A program made the translations under genes and the position numbers. From NCBI GenBank assembly GCA_019311105.1, contig JAFDDA010000046.1:1-57301 (forward strand): a stretch of 57,301 nt of DNA, in the 5' to 3' direction. Position 1 is the first letter of the stretch. Every line of letters begins with the position of its first letter. The notes under the pieces are model-generated. The model worked only from the letters and a program-made list of their open reading frames with translations. It did no database searches and was not told the DNA's origin. Below are positions 15,090 to 23,617 of this stretch, one piece after another. Source of the DNA: Deltaproteobacteria bacterium. GTDB taxonomy: Bacteria; Myxococcota_A; UBA9160; JAFDDA01.

Positions 15090-16114
15090 GCGCGTCGACG
15101 GCCCTCCGCAACGTCCTCGTCACCCACGGCGACGAGCCCATCGGCCGGCGCGTGGTGAAGGCACTGCTTCACGACCCGCAGGTCGGCAAGGTGTTCGCGC
15201 TCGGCGAGGGCGCGGTGCCGCGCGCCTTCGATCACTTCGTCGCCGAGAGCCCTCCCCGCTTCGTCTACGCACGCGTCGACCTCGCGAAGCACCGGAGCTG
15301 TGTCGACTTCTTCCACTCGGGCCGCTTCCGCGAAGCCGAGATCGACACCGTGGTACACGTGCCCGGCCACGCGGCGCGCGGAACCGGGCGGCCCGGGATT
15401 GCAGGGGTGCCGGCGCGCACGGCGGAAGCGCGGCTCGTCCTTCACCACGCCCTCGAGACCGCCTCGGTCAAAAGCCTCATCGCCCTCGGCAGCGCCTTCG
15501 TCTACCGGCTCGCACCGGGCAACGCGAACCGACTGTCCGAGGCGAGCGAACTGAACCTCGACCCCGGCGTACCGAGCGAGATCCGCTCGTGGATCGACTG
15601 CGACATGATCTTCCACGGCGAAGTCGGTGCCGACCGGCTGCGCGTGGCCCTGCTGCGCGTGCCGACGGTGGTGACCTCCGGCGGCTACGTCTACTGGAAC
15701 CCGATCCTCTCCGGCCCGCCGGGGCTGCGCGCACGCCCCATCGGCTTCGACCCGCTGTGCGCCCTCATCAGCGACAAGGACGTCGCCAAGGCGACCCAGG
15801 CCGCCCTACACAGCGAGCGGTCGGGCGTGTTCAACGTCGCCGGGTACGAATCCGTACCGCTGTCCGTCGTCGGCAGCTGGACCGGGCGCCCGGGCCTCCC
15901 GGTCCCCGGGCCGGCCCTCGGCCTCCTGTCGGCCGTCGCAGGCTGGCTCGGCCGAGGGGCGTCGCTTTCCGGTGTCGGCGGGACCGAGTTGCGCTTCGGC
16001 TTCACGCTCGACACGCGGCGTGCCGCGCGCGAGCTCGGTTTCCGGCCCCACTACCGCGTGGGTCTCGCGCGAGCGGGCGATGGCCGCCTGCGCCTGGAGA
16101 CCTCGCCGGCCTGA
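15086..16114 (+). CDS. extended SDR-family protein without catalytic Tyr/Lys, copy 2
   Basis: A 342-residue paralogue of the SDR at 4241-5158. The Rossmann motif is degenerate (VTHGDEPIG, residues 13-21) and the region where Tyr-x3-Lys should lie has no such motif. The second half keeps LLRVPTVV, SDKDVAKATQAAL and GVFNVAGYESVPL, parallel to the first copy. I infer a non-catalytic, possibly scaffolding or cofactor-sensing role. It overlaps the acyltransferase gene by ATGA and is the last gene of the ParA-LPLAT-SDR unit. Confidence 0.75.
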   Translation: MSASTALRNVLVTHGDEPIGRRVVKALLHDPQVGKVFALGEGAVPRAFDHFVAESPPRFVYARVDLAKHRSCVDFFHSGRFREAEIDTVVHVPGHAARGTGRPGIAGVPARTAEARLVLHHALETASVKSLIALGSAFVYRLAPGNANRLSEASELNLDPGVPSEIRSWIDCDMIFHGEVGADRLRVALLRVPTVVTSGGYVYWNPILSGPPGLRARPIGFDPLCALISDKDVAKATQAALHSERSGVFNVAGYESVPLSVVGSWTGRPGLPVPGPALGLLSAVAGWLGRGASLSGVGGTELRFGFTLDTRRAARELGFRPHYRVGLARAGDGRLRLETSPA

Positions 16115-16157
16115 GCTGGGCCATGGCCCGGTGGAAGCGGCTCCAACGGCCGTCGGC

Positions 16158-16163
16158 TATCAT
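16158..16163 (+). promoter_or_regulatory. -10 element upstream of efp
   Basis: TATCAT in the context GTCGGCTATCATCC, about 70 nt before the efp start. The context resembles the TATCCT box upstream of gltA (26199-26204). No good -35 is visible. Confidence 0.35.
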
Positions 16164-16234
16164 CCGGCCCGTCCCAGGCCTTCTTCGTCGGCCGGGTCAT
16201 CCGAATCTTCTACATCTGCAACGAGGTAGCGAAC

Positions 16235-16798
16235 GTGGCGCTCGACACGTCCCAGTTCAAGAATGGCCTGCGCATCGAACTCGATGGGCAGCCTTTTACG
16301 ATCATCAGTTTCCAACACGTGAAGCCCGGCAAGGGCGGCGCCTTCGTCCGCACCAAGATCAAGAACCTGGTGAACGGCAAGAGCGTGGACAAGACGTTCC
16401 GCGCCGGCGAGAAGGTCGACGAGGCCGACGTCGAGGACCGCAAGATGCAGTACCTCTACATGGACGGTGAGAGCCTGGTCTTCATGGACACCACCAGCTA
16501 CGACCAGATCCCGATCCCCGCCTCCCAGGTCGGCGACGACGTGAAGTTCCTCAAGGAGAACACCGATGTCGACGTGCTCTTCTGGAAGGGGAAGCCCACC
16601 AACCTGACGATCCCGTCCTTCCTCGAGGCCGTGATCTCCCAGTGCGACCCGGGCCTCAAGGGCGACACCGCCTCCAACACCACCAAGCCGGCGACCCTCG
16701 AGACAGGTGCGGTCGTGCAGGTCCCGCTCTTCATCAAAGAGGGCGAGACGATCCGAGTGGACACCCGCACCCGCGAGTACGTCGAACGGGTCAACTAG
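16235..16798 (+). CDS. efp: elongation factor P
   Basis: A 187-residue EF-P, which relieves ribosome stalling at polyproline. The KOW-like N-terminal domain carries KPGKGGAF (residues 30-37), with Lys33 at the modified tip, so it is the lysine type that EpmA/EpmB-like enzymes would modify rather than the arginine type. The C-terminal OB region ends KEGETIRVDTRTREYVERV. The start is GTG 16235 after an SD-like GAGGT. The many Pro-rich proteins nearby (for example the acyltransferase at 13917) are plausible clients. Confidence 0.97.
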   Translation: MALDTSQFKNGLRIELDGQPFTIISFQHVKPGKGGAFVRTKIKNLVNGKSVDKTFRAGEKVDEADVEDRKMQYLYMDGESLVFMDTTSYDQIPIPASQVGDDVKFLKENTDVDVLFWKGKPTNLTIPSFLEAVISQCDPGLKGDTASNTTKPATLETGAVVQVPLFIKEGETIRVDTRTREYVERVN

Positions 16799-16876
16799 CC
16801 GGCTCCGCTGAGCCCCGAGCCGGCCGCGGGCGCTTTCCGCTTCCGATTCGGGCCGTTCGCGGCGACACTGTCCGGG

Positions 16877-18526
16877 ATGAGCGCCTCCAGCGAGACTTCG
16901 AGCCGATGGCTCTGGGGCCCGGTACCGGACCTGCTGTTCGGCTGCGGCCTCTGGTATGCCCTGGTCTTCGCGGGCCTATGCGCTGCCGGCACTTCGATCC
17001 GGCTCGGCGGCGGCCTCCAAGCCGTGCCCTACCTGGCCCTGATCTTCGGGACGCCCCACTACGGCGCAACGCTGCTGCGCATCTACCGAAGCGCGGAGGA
17101 CCGCCGCGCGTACCGGTTCTTCGTCGTCCACACGAGCGCACTGCTCTTCGCGCTGTTCGCCATCGGGGTGCACCAACCGCTGGTCGGCTCCATGATCCTG
17201 ACCCTCTACCTGACCTGGAGCCCGTGGCACTACACGGGCCAGAATTACGGGATCGCGGTGATGATGCTGCGCAAGCGCGGCGCCGTGCCGCCGGCCGGGC
17301 TCAAGCGCTGGCTCTACCTCTCGTTCTTCCTCTCGTTTCTGCTCACCTTCCTGGGCCAGCACAGCGGGGGCAACGGGGCGAGCTTCGTGCCGCTCTCCTA
17401 TGCCGGCGCGAGCTACGGCTTCCTCGCGATCGGATTCCCCGACCCTTGGGCTGGCTGGGCGATCGCGCTCGTGGGCGTAGCCTACCTGGCGACCTCGGTC
17501 GTGGCCGTGGTCGGACTGGTGCGGGCGGGCGGTCTCTCGGCCTGCGCCCCGGCGCTGGCGCTGATGGCGAGCCAGTCCCTCTGGTTCTCGATCCCGCTCG
17601 CCGCACGACACTGGGACGTGGCTCAACAGTTCGAGCCGCTGTCCCGGAACTGGACGGATTACTATTTCATCTGGATCGCCGTCGCGCACTCGGTGCAATA
17701 CCTCTGGGTCACCTCGTACTACGCCCGCGGTGAAGGCGACCGGGCGAGCATCGCGGGCTACTCGGTGCGCGCCATGTTGGCGGGCGCGCTCATCTGGGTG
17801 CTCCCCTCCCTCGTCTTTGCGCCGGACCTGCTGGGCCGCCTGTCGTTCGACGCGGGCCTCGGCATCCTGGTCGCGTCTACCGTCAACCTCCATCACTTCA
17901 TCCTCGACGGGGCGATCTGGAAATTGCGGGATGGGCGCGTGGCACGGGTGCTGATGCGCCCGCGTAGCACACCGGCCGACGCTGCCATCGCGCCGTCGCG
18001 CTTGCCCTGGCGGGCCGGCCTCGTCTGGGGCCTCGGCGCGATCTGCACCGTCCTGCTCTTCTACGGGAAGGTCGAGACGCGCTCCGCCGAGCAGGCGCTC
18101 CAGCAAGGCAACAGCGGCGCAGCGCGCACCGCCCTCGGGCGACTCACGTGGATGGGCCTCACCAACTCCGAGGGCCACCGCCTGCTCGGCGACCTGCTCG
18201 TCGAGCAGGGCCGCCCGGACGCGGCCGAAACCGAGTACGAGCGTTCTCTCGAGCTGCGACCCGGCGCCATGGCCTGGAAAGCCATGGCCGGCCTGCGCGC
18301 CCGGGAGGGCGATTGGTCCGGCGCCGCCGACGCCTACCGCGAGGCCCTCGCAGCAGCCCCCGAGCAGGACATCCTCCACCACGAGGCCGGCATCGTGCAG
18401 ATGAAGCTCGGCAACCTCGAGGCGGCTCGCGCCTTCTTCGAACGCGCCGTGGCCCTGAACCCGCGGCGCGGCATCCACCAGAAGATGCTCGAGCAGGTCG
18501 AAGCCCAGATCGCCGAGGGCTCCTAG
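16877..18526 (+). CDS. multi-pass membrane protein with conserved-looking His motifs and C-terminal TPR domain
   Basis: A 549-residue protein I cannot name. Roughly ten hydrophobic helices fill residues 15-390, then TPR-like repeats (about 400-545, e.g. AETEYERSLELRPG and AARAFFERAVALNP). The membrane part has His clusters facing similar positions: TPHYGATLLR (59-68, His61), SPWHYTGQNYG (115-125, His118), AHSVQYLW (270-277, His271) and NLHHFILDGAIWK (337-349, His339/340, Asp344). Such spacing is reminiscent of membrane di-iron or heme enzymes, but I see no exact family signature. ATG 16877 has GACACT ending 7 nt upstream and no SD. It is monocistronic between efp and the WYL regulator. Confidence 0.7.
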   Translation: MSASSETSSRWLWGPVPDLLFGCGLWYALVFAGLCAAGTSIRLGGGLQAVPYLALIFGTPHYGATLLRIYRSAEDRRAYRFFVVHTSALLFALFAIGVHQPLVGSMILTLYLTWSPWHYTGQNYGIAVMMLRKRGAVPPAGLKRWLYLSFFLSFLLTFLGQHSGGNGASFVPLSYAGASYGFLAIGFPDPWAGWAIALVGVAYLATSVVAVVGLVRAGGLSACAPALALMASQSLWFSIPLAARHWDVAQQFEPLSRNWTDYYFIWIAVAHSVQYLWVTSYYARGEGDRASIAGYSVRAMLAGALIWVLPSLVFAPDLLGRLSFDAGLGILVASTVNLHHFILDGAIWKLRDGRVARVLMRPRSTPADAAIAPSRLPWRAGLVWGLGAICTVLLFYGKVETRSAEQALQQGNSGAARTALGRLTWMGLTNSEGHRLLGDLLVEQGRPDAAETEYERSLELRPGAMAWKAMAGLRAREGDWSGAADAYREALAAAPEQDILHHEAGIVQMKLGNLEAARAFFERAVALNPRRGIHQKMLEQVEAQIAEGS

Positions 18527-18558
18527 CCGCGGGCGCCCCGTCGCCGGTGCGTGCGGGC

Positions 18559-18564
18559 TAGAAT
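18559..18564 (+). promoter_or_regulatory. -10 element for the WYL regulator (leaderless)
   Basis: TAGAAT ends exactly 7 nt before the GTG at 18572, so the transcript would start at the start codon. No SD lies between. Confidence 0.5.
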
Positions 18565-18571
18565 CGCGAGC

Positions 18572-19615
18572 GTGAGGGGTGACCAGCTCGCGCGCCAATG
18601 GAAGCTGATCCAGCGACTCGCCAAGAGCCGCGCCGGGGCCACCCCCGACGACCTGGCCGAAGACCTCGGCTGCGTGCGCCGCACGGTCTACCGCGACCTC
18701 GACGCGCTGATGTACGCCGGCTTCCCGGTGGTGAGCGAGAAGCGCGACGGCCACGTCTTCTACCGCTTCCTCGATAGCTTCGGGATCGGCGACGTCCCCT
18801 TCACCCCCGACGAGATCCTCGCACTGGCCTTTGGCGAGGATCTGCTGCGGATCCTCGAAGGCACGGTCTTCCACGACTCGGTGCAGTCGGCCCTGACGAA
18901 GATCCGCGCCGGGCTCTCGCCCGAACTCTCTCGCTTCCTCGAGCAGCTGGGCGAGAGCTTCCGCGTGCTGCCGGGGCCCCACAAGCGCTACACGGACTAT
19001 CGCGACACGATCCAGGTGCTGAACGACGCCGTCCTGGCGAAGCGCACCCTGCGCATGCGCTACCGCACGGGCCGGACGGGCGAGACCGCCACGCGCCAGC
19101 TCGACCCCTACCGCGTCTGGTACCGGAGCGGCGGCCTCTACGTCGTCGGACACGACCACCGCTCGGGCGAGGTGCGCACCTTCGCCGTCGAGCGCATCCA
19201 GAAGATCACGCCCACCGACGAGGCCTTCGCCGTGCGCTCCGACTTCGACTTCGACGCCTACGTCGGCCAGGCCTTCGGCGTGATGTCGGAGCCCGCCTCC
19301 AAGGTCGTGATCCGTTTCTCCCGCACTTGGGCGACCCACATCGAAGAGCGCACGTGGCACCCGAGCCAGCGGCTCGAGAGGCTCGCCGGCGGCGGCGTGA
19401 AGCTCGAAATGGAGGTCGGCGGCCTGCTCGAACTCAAGAGCTGGGTGCTCTCCTTCGGCGCGGGCGCCGAAGTGATCGAGCCCGAAGAGCTGCGCGAGGC
19501 CGTTCGCGCCGAACTGGCCCAGGCGCTCGCCGCCTACGCCAAGCCCTCGAAACCAAGACGCCCGCGAGCCGTAACCCGAGGGCGTCGTTCGTCTCCGCCG
19601 TCCTCGCGCCGCTAG
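18572..19615 (+). CDS. HTH and WYL-domain transcriptional regulator
   Basis: A 347-residue regulator of the YafY/PafBC-like group. The N-terminal winged HTH is about residues 5-60 (ATPDDLAEDLGCVRRTVYRDLDALMYAG). The WYL domain follows at about 150-235, with VWYRSGGLYVVGHDHRSGEVRTFAVERI, then a C-terminal extension ending in a basic tail. WYL domains bind nucleotides or single-stranded DNA and often govern stress or defence genes. GTG 18572 is preferred over GTG 18551 because of the TAGAAT box 7 nt upstream. The 3' end is tandemly duplicated (see repeat). Confidence 0.88.
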   Translation: MRGDQLARQWKLIQRLAKSRAGATPDDLAEDLGCVRRTVYRDLDALMYAGFPVVSEKRDGHVFYRFLDSFGIGDVPFTPDEILALAFGEDLLRILEGTVFHDSVQSALTKIRAGLSPELSRFLEQLGESFRVLPGPHKRYTDYRDTIQVLNDAVLAKRTLRMRYRTGRTGETATRQLDPYRVWYRSGGLYVVGHDHRSGEVRTFAVERIQKITPTDEAFAVRSDFDFDAYVGQAFGVMSEPASKVVIRFSRTWATHIEERTWHPSQRLERLAGGGVKLEMEVGGLLELKSWVLSFGAGAEVIEPEELREAVRAELAQALAAYAKPSKPRRPRAVTRGRRSSPPSSRR

Positions 19616-19660
19616 CAGCGAGAACAACGGTTTCGCCGCTAGCGGCGAGAGCGACGGCCT
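19607..19660. repeat. 27-bp tandem repeat spanning the WYL gene stop codon
   Basis: Copies at 19607-19633 and 19634-19660 (22 of 27 identical), plus a partial third copy. Each contains CGCCGCTAGC, so the stop codon TAG of the regulator is copied downstream. Confidence 0.75.
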
Positions 19661-19666
19661 CGCTGC

Positions 19667-19777
19667 CTAGGAGACCGTGAGGCCGCTGAAGCCTTCCGCC
19701 GGCATCACCGTGCGCATGTACATGAGGCTGTTGAACTCCGCGAAGTTCGGCATCGACGTCGGGGATGGCGGCGGCAT
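19667..19777 (-). CDS. possible small ORF (36 codons) downstream of the M16 operon
   Basis: ATG 19777 to TAG 19667 would encode a 36-residue peptide containing PNFAEFNSLMYMRTV. Its amino-acid mix is less arginine/proline-rich than random frames in this GC-rich DNA, and it lies between the M16 stop (19871) and the WYL 3' repeats. A GGAGG occurs 15 nt upstream, too far for a strong site. It could be a fragment of a decayed gene. I do not recognise it. Confidence 0.2.
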   Translation of the reverse strand: MPPPSPTSMPNFAEFNSLMYMRTVMPAEGFSGLTVS

Positions 19778-19870
19778 TCACGCGGGTTCTGGCCTCCGGA
19801 TCTCCAGGATCGACACAGGAACGAGCCGCCGGGCTGAAGCGTCCTTCGGGGTCGGGAGGGCCTGGGCGCC

Positions 19871-21361
19871 CTAGGGCTGGACGATCTCGACGGGCCCGAG
19901 GCCCTCGAGGGCCGGGGCCAGGGTCTCGGCCGGGCCCACCACCACGATCGCCGCGCGGCCCGGATGGATCCGCTTGCGCGCCTGCTCGGCCGCTGTGGCC
20001 GTCGTGACCGCCGCGACCCGGGCCCGGTAGGTGTCGAGCCCATCGAGCGGAAGGCCGTGGATGTCGAGGTCGACGAGCGAGCCGAGCATCGCTCCCGAGG
20101 TCTCGAGGCCCAGCGCGAAGCGGCCGGCGCTGTAGGTCTGGGCGTGGGCCAGTTCGGCCCCGGTCGGCGGATTCTCGCGGATGCCTTCGAGTTCGGCGAG
20201 CAGGAGATCGATCGCGCGACGCGTCTCCGAGACCCGGGTCGCCGTGCTGACCACGAAGGGCCCCGCCCCGCGGCGCAGCCGGAAGCCCGAGTGCACGCCG
20301 TAGGCCAGACCCTCGCGCTCGCGGATCACGGTCATCAGCCGCGACGAGAAGCCGCCGCCACCGAGCGTGCTGTTCATCAGGCCGGCCGGCACGCGCTCGG
20401 GGTCAGCGCGGCCGACGCCCTCGTGACCGATCACGATCTGAGCCTGTCCGAGGTCGGGACGGTCCACAACGACGATGCGACGGGCTGCCGGGGTCGGTGT
20501 GGGCGGTGCAGCACCGGGCTCCGGCACGGGCGCGGCGGCCCAGTCCGCAAAGGCCACTTCGACGCGGCGAACGAAATCGGCGGCATCGACATCGCCTGCG
20601 GCGTAGAGGATCGCGTTGCCCGGCACGAACAAGCTCTCATGGAACGCGCGTGCCTGATCGGCATCGAGGAGGGCCACCGTTTCGGGCGTGCCCGACATGG
20701 GCAGACCGAAGCGATGTTCGCCGTAGACCACGCGGGCGAAGCTCCAGGCCGCCAGGGTCGGCGGTTGATCCTTCGCGCGCTCGAGCCCTGCCAACGTCTC
20801 CGACTTCACCTTGGCCGCTTCGAAAGCCTCGAGCCGAGGCCGGCGAATGAGATCGACCAGCACCGCGAACATTGCGTCGAGGTCGCGGGAGAGCCCGCCC
20901 ACGTCCACCTGGATCGAATCCCAGCCCGCTGAGACGCCATAGGAGGCGCCGAGGCCTTCCACGGCCTCGGCGAGGGCCAGAGCATCCCGCTCCCCCGCAC
21001 CGCGCTCCATGAGGTCTGCGAGGAAGACGGCAAGCCCGGCCTGGGCCGGCGCTTCGTTCGCGGCCCCGCGGCGCAGCGCCAGCCCGAGGCCGGCCTGAGG
21101 AAGCCGATGATCCTCGAGCACCATCACCCGCAGCCCATTGGCGAGGGTCGAGATGTGCAACCGCTCGGGGTCGACGATCGGGCCGGTCTCGATGGGCGGC
21201 GACGGATCGAGCCAGCTGCGATGGGCGGAGGCGGCCGGCAACGGTGCGGCGGCTTCGGTCGAGCTCTCTCGGGGTGCCTCCGCCACCGGAGCGGGCGACG
21301 GGTCCGAAGCGCATCCGAAGAGAAGTGTCAGGGTCGCGAAAGCCACGGCAGCGCGGATCAC
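19871..21361 (-). CDS. M16 peptidase-like lipoprotein, inactive partner
   Basis: A 496-residue M16B-family lipoprotein with lipobox LFGC (Cys17). The fold is clear: LANGLRVMVLEDHRLPQAGL, LMNSTLGGGGFSSRLMTVIREREGLAYGVHS and the LAHAQTYSAGRFAL region. The zinc motif HxxEH is missing; the aligned segment reads VFLADLMERG. It is therefore the non-catalytic half of a heterodimer like those of PqqF-type or mitochondrial processing peptidases. Start GTG 21361 overlaps the TGA of the active partner (GTGA), giving a coupled 1:1 pair. Confidence 0.88.
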   Translation of the reverse strand: MIRAAVAFATLTLLFGCASDPSPAPVAEAPRESSTEAAAPLPAASAHRSWLDPSPPIETGPIVDPERLHISTLANGLRVMVLEDHRLPQAGLGLALRRGAANEAPAQAGLAVFLADLMERGAGERDALALAEAVEGLGASYGVSAGWDSIQVDVGGLSRDLDAMFAVLVDLIRRPRLEAFEAAKVKSETLAGLERAKDQPPTLAAWSFARVVYGEHRFGLPMSGTPETVALLDADQARAFHESLFVPGNAILYAAGDVDAADFVRRVEVAFADWAAAPVPEPGAAPPTPTPAARRIVVVDRPDLGQAQIVIGHEGVGRADPERVPAGLMNSTLGGGGFSSRLMTVIREREGLAYGVHSGFRLRRGAGPFVVSTATRVSETRRAIDLLLAELEGIRENPPTGAELAHAQTYSAGRFALGLETSGAMLGSLVDLDIHGLPLDGLDTYRARVAAVTTATAAEQARKRIHPGRAAIVVVGPAETLAPALEGLGPVEIVQP

Positions 21362-22761
21362 GATTCGCTCCCTTCGGTGGCCGCAGCCGGCTCCGGCGGA
21401 GGCTCGGGCGTCGCCTCCGGTTCCGGCATCGAAGGCGGCGGCGGCGAGATCACGTGCACGACCGTCCGTTTCTCGGGCTTCATGTACTCCGCCATCACAC
21501 GCTGGACGTCGGCGGCGGTGACCGCCTGGATCTCCGCCAGGATCTCGTCGAGCGGCCGGATCCGGCCGAGGTTCACCCAGTCCCGCCCGAGGCGCGAAGC
21601 CAGGGCGTGCACCGTCGAGAGCCCGCGGACCAGCGAAGCCTCGAGCCGGCGCTGGGCCTTCTCGATCTCGGCCGGGGTCGCCGGCTCCGACCCCATGCGC
21701 GCGATCTCCTCGAAGAAGAGCGCTTCGACCCGGTCGACGGAGACGCCCGGACGCACCGTCGAGAAGGCGTAGAGGATTCCGAGATCCTTCAACTCCCACC
21801 ACGCGCTGCTCGCCGACAGCGCCACCTGCTCGTCGTAGATGAGGCGGCGGTAGAGCCGGCTCGATCGCCCGCCCGAGAGGATCTGACTCGCCACGTCGAG
21901 GGCCGGGCCGTCGGGGTGGCCCGTCGGCGGCGCAGGCCAGGCCGCGGCCAGGATCGGCGCGCGCGCGTCGAAGTGGACCACCGAGCGACGCTCGCCCTTC
22001 TGTTCGGGCTCGAGGGTCGGATTCCGCGGGATGGAGCTCGCCGGCGCCATCGCTCCGAAGCTCGCTCGGATTCGCTCGAGGGTCGGCTCGAGTTCGAAGT
22101 TGCCGGCCACCGCAACGACCAGGTTGTTCGGTGCGTAGTAGGCGTCGAAGAACTCCTGACAGGCCTCGACCGTCACCTGCTCGATATCGCTGCGCCAACC
22201 GATCACCGGCCAGCGGTAGGGATGCGCGAGGAACGTGGTGGCCAGCAGCGCTTCGAAGGCACGACCCTGGGGACGATCTTCGGTGCGCATGCGGCGCTCT
22301 TCGAGCACGACCTCGCGCTCGCTCGCGAGCATCTCTTCCGTGACGACGAGATTGCCGAAGCGTTCGGCCTCGAGGTCGATGATCAGGGGCAGCGCGTCGG
22401 GCGTGACGTCTTCGAAGTAGACCGTCACGTCCTTGCTCGTGAAGGCGTTGATGCGGCCGCCGCGTTCCTCGACGTAGTGGGCGTGCTCTTCGGGTCCGAG
22501 GTTCGTCGAACCCTTGAACATCATGTGCTCGAAGAGGTGGGCAATTCCCGTGTAGCGGCTCTCGTCGCGGGAGCCGGCCTTCACCCAGACCTGGAACGAC
22601 ACGACGGGCGTCGTCGGTTCGCGCAGGGCCAGGATCGTGAGCCCGTTGTCGAGGGTTTCGACGTGGGTGCCGAGAGCCGGGTCTTCCAGCTCGGCCCGGG
22701 CGGCCGGGGCCGAGAGGAAGAGAACGAGGATCGTCGAGAGAAGGCGGGCCGAGGCAGACAT
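21358..22761 (-). CDS. M16 zinc metallopeptidase, catalytic partner
   Basis: A 467-residue secreted M16 peptidase. The signal peptide ends about residue 23 (PAARA). The zinc motif HLFEH is at residues 75-79, with the downstream Glu in SEREVVLEE about 70 residues later. The C-terminal half carries LSGGRSSRLYRRLIYDE. The tail is Pro/Glu-rich. It should degrade peptides in the periplasm together with the downstream inactive lipoprotein. ATG 22761 has a TACGTT box ending 8 nt upstream and no SD. Confidence 0.92.
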   Translation of the reverse strand: MSASARLLSTILVLFLSAPAARAELEDPALGTHVETLDNGLTILALREPTTPVVSFQVWVKAGSRDESRYTGIAHLFEHMMFKGSTNLGPEEHAHYVEERGGRINAFTSKDVTVYFEDVTPDALPLIIDLEAERFGNLVVTEEMLASEREVVLEERRMRTEDRPQGRAFEALLATTFLAHPYRWPVIGWRSDIEQVTVEACQEFFDAYYAPNNLVVAVAGNFELEPTLERIRASFGAMAPASSIPRNPTLEPEQKGERRSVVHFDARAPILAAAWPAPPTGHPDGPALDVASQILSGGRSSRLYRRLIYDEQVALSASSAWWELKDLGILYAFSTVRPGVSVDRVEALFFEEIARMGSEPATPAEIEKAQRRLEASLVRGLSTVHALASRLGRDWVNLGRIRPLDEILAEIQAVTAADVQRVMAEYMKPEKRTVVHVISPPPPSMPEPEATPEPPPEPAAATEGSES

Positions 22762-22769
22762 GGCGGCGT

Positions 22770-22775
22770 AACGTA
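22770..22775 (-). promoter_or_regulatory. -10 element for the M16 operon (leaderless type)
   Basis: On the minus strand TACGTT ends 8 nt before the ATG at 22761, and no SD is present. Confidence 0.4.
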
Positions 22776-22812
22776 GGGGTCGGGCTCTCCCTTGTCGAGC
22801 CGAGGCGATGCC

Positions 22813-23253
22813 ATGAGCGACGACATTCCGAGCGACGACGCGCTGCGCGAACTGCTCACTCAGGTTCGCTCCATCGCCGTGTTGGGCATCAAGGCCGGGG
22901 CCGCCGAGGAGTCGCACCGCGTCTCGGCCTACATGCAGCGCGCGGGGTATCGCCTGCTCCCCGTCAACCCGAAGCTCGAGGCATGCCTCGGCGAGCCCTG
23001 CGTCGGCCGGCTTGCCGAACTCGGTGGACCGATCGACCTGATCGACGTGTTTCGCGCGGCGCAGCATCTCCCCGGTCATGTGGACGAAATCCTCGCCCTG
23101 CCGACGCTCCCGAGGGCCGTCTGGTTCCAGCTCGGCATCCGCGACGACGCATCGGCCACTCGGCTCGCAGAGGCCGGCGTCGGGGTCGTGCAGGACCGCT
23201 GCCTGATGGTCGAGCACGCCCGTGTGCTCCCCGAGCGGGTGCCCTCACCGTGA
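22813..23253 (+). CDS. CoA-binding domain protein (YccU family)
   Basis: A 146-residue single CoA-binding Rossmann domain: RSIAVLGIKAGAAEESHRVSAYMQRAGYRLLPVNP, then IDLIDVFRAAQHLPGHVDEIL and VWFQLGIRDDASATRLAEAGVGVVQDRCLMVEH. These small proteins resemble the CoA-binding domain of succinyl-CoA ligase alpha and probably sense acyl-CoA; no activity is established. It is transcribed divergently from the M16 pair and overlaps the SUI1 gene by GTGA. Confidence 0.9.
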   Translation: MSDDIPSDDALRELLTQVRSIAVLGIKAGAAEESHRVSAYMQRAGYRLLPVNPKLEACLGEPCVGRLAELGGPIDLIDVFRAAQHLPGHVDEILALPTLPRAVWFQLGIRDDASATRLAEAGVGVVQDRCLMVEHARVLPERVPSP

Positions 23254-23612
23254 GTCGCGATGACGCTCGGACCGTCTATTCCACCCAGGCCGGCCGCGTC
23301 TGCCCGGACTGCCGGATGCCCCAGGCGAACTGCCAGTGTCGACGCAAGAAGGGCGCGGCGGTTCCCGAGGGTGACGGCGTCGTGCGGGTGCGGCGCGAAG
23401 TGAAGGGCCGGCGCGGCAAGCCCGTCACGACGGTGAGCGGCGTCCCCCTCGATGCGGACGGACTGCGCGAGCTGGCCTCGGAGTTGAAGCGGCGCTGCGG
23501 CAGCGGCGGCTCGGCCAAGGACGGCGTGATCGAGATCCAGGGCGACCACCGCGACGAGCTGATCCCCTTGCTCGAAGCACACGGCTACACCGTCAAGCGC
23601 GCCGGCGGCTGA
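23250..23612 (+). CDS. SUI1-domain translation initiation factor homologue (YciH-like)
   Basis: A 120-residue eIF1/SUI1 homologue. The C-terminal SUI1 fold is plain: KGRRGKPVTTVSGVPLD, LKRRCGSGGSAKDGVIEIQG and LLEAHGYTVKRAGG. An N-terminal CPDC...CQC cluster (residues about 18-31) could bind zinc. YciH is thought to monitor initiation-complex fidelity. Start GTG 23250 overlaps the upstream TGA. Confidence 0.92.
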   Translation: MSRDDARTVYSTQAGRVCPDCRMPQANCQCRRKKGAAVPEGDGVVRVRREVKGRRGKPVTTVSGVPLDADGLRELASELKRRCGSGGSAKDGVIEIQGDHRDELIPLLEAHGYTVKRAGG

Positions 23613-23617
23613 ACGCG

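Noticed and set aside
16976..19627. 883-codon open frame on the minus strand opposite the membrane/TPR and WYL genes
   Set aside because: It is antisense to two well-supported genes, is rich in Arg/Gly/Ala/His as expected from a GC-rich shadow frame, and shows no domain.
21362..22198. N-terminal extension of the M16-like lipoprotein frame
   Set aside because: It overlaps the active peptidase gene; the GTGA start at 21361 directly precedes a lipoprotein signal.
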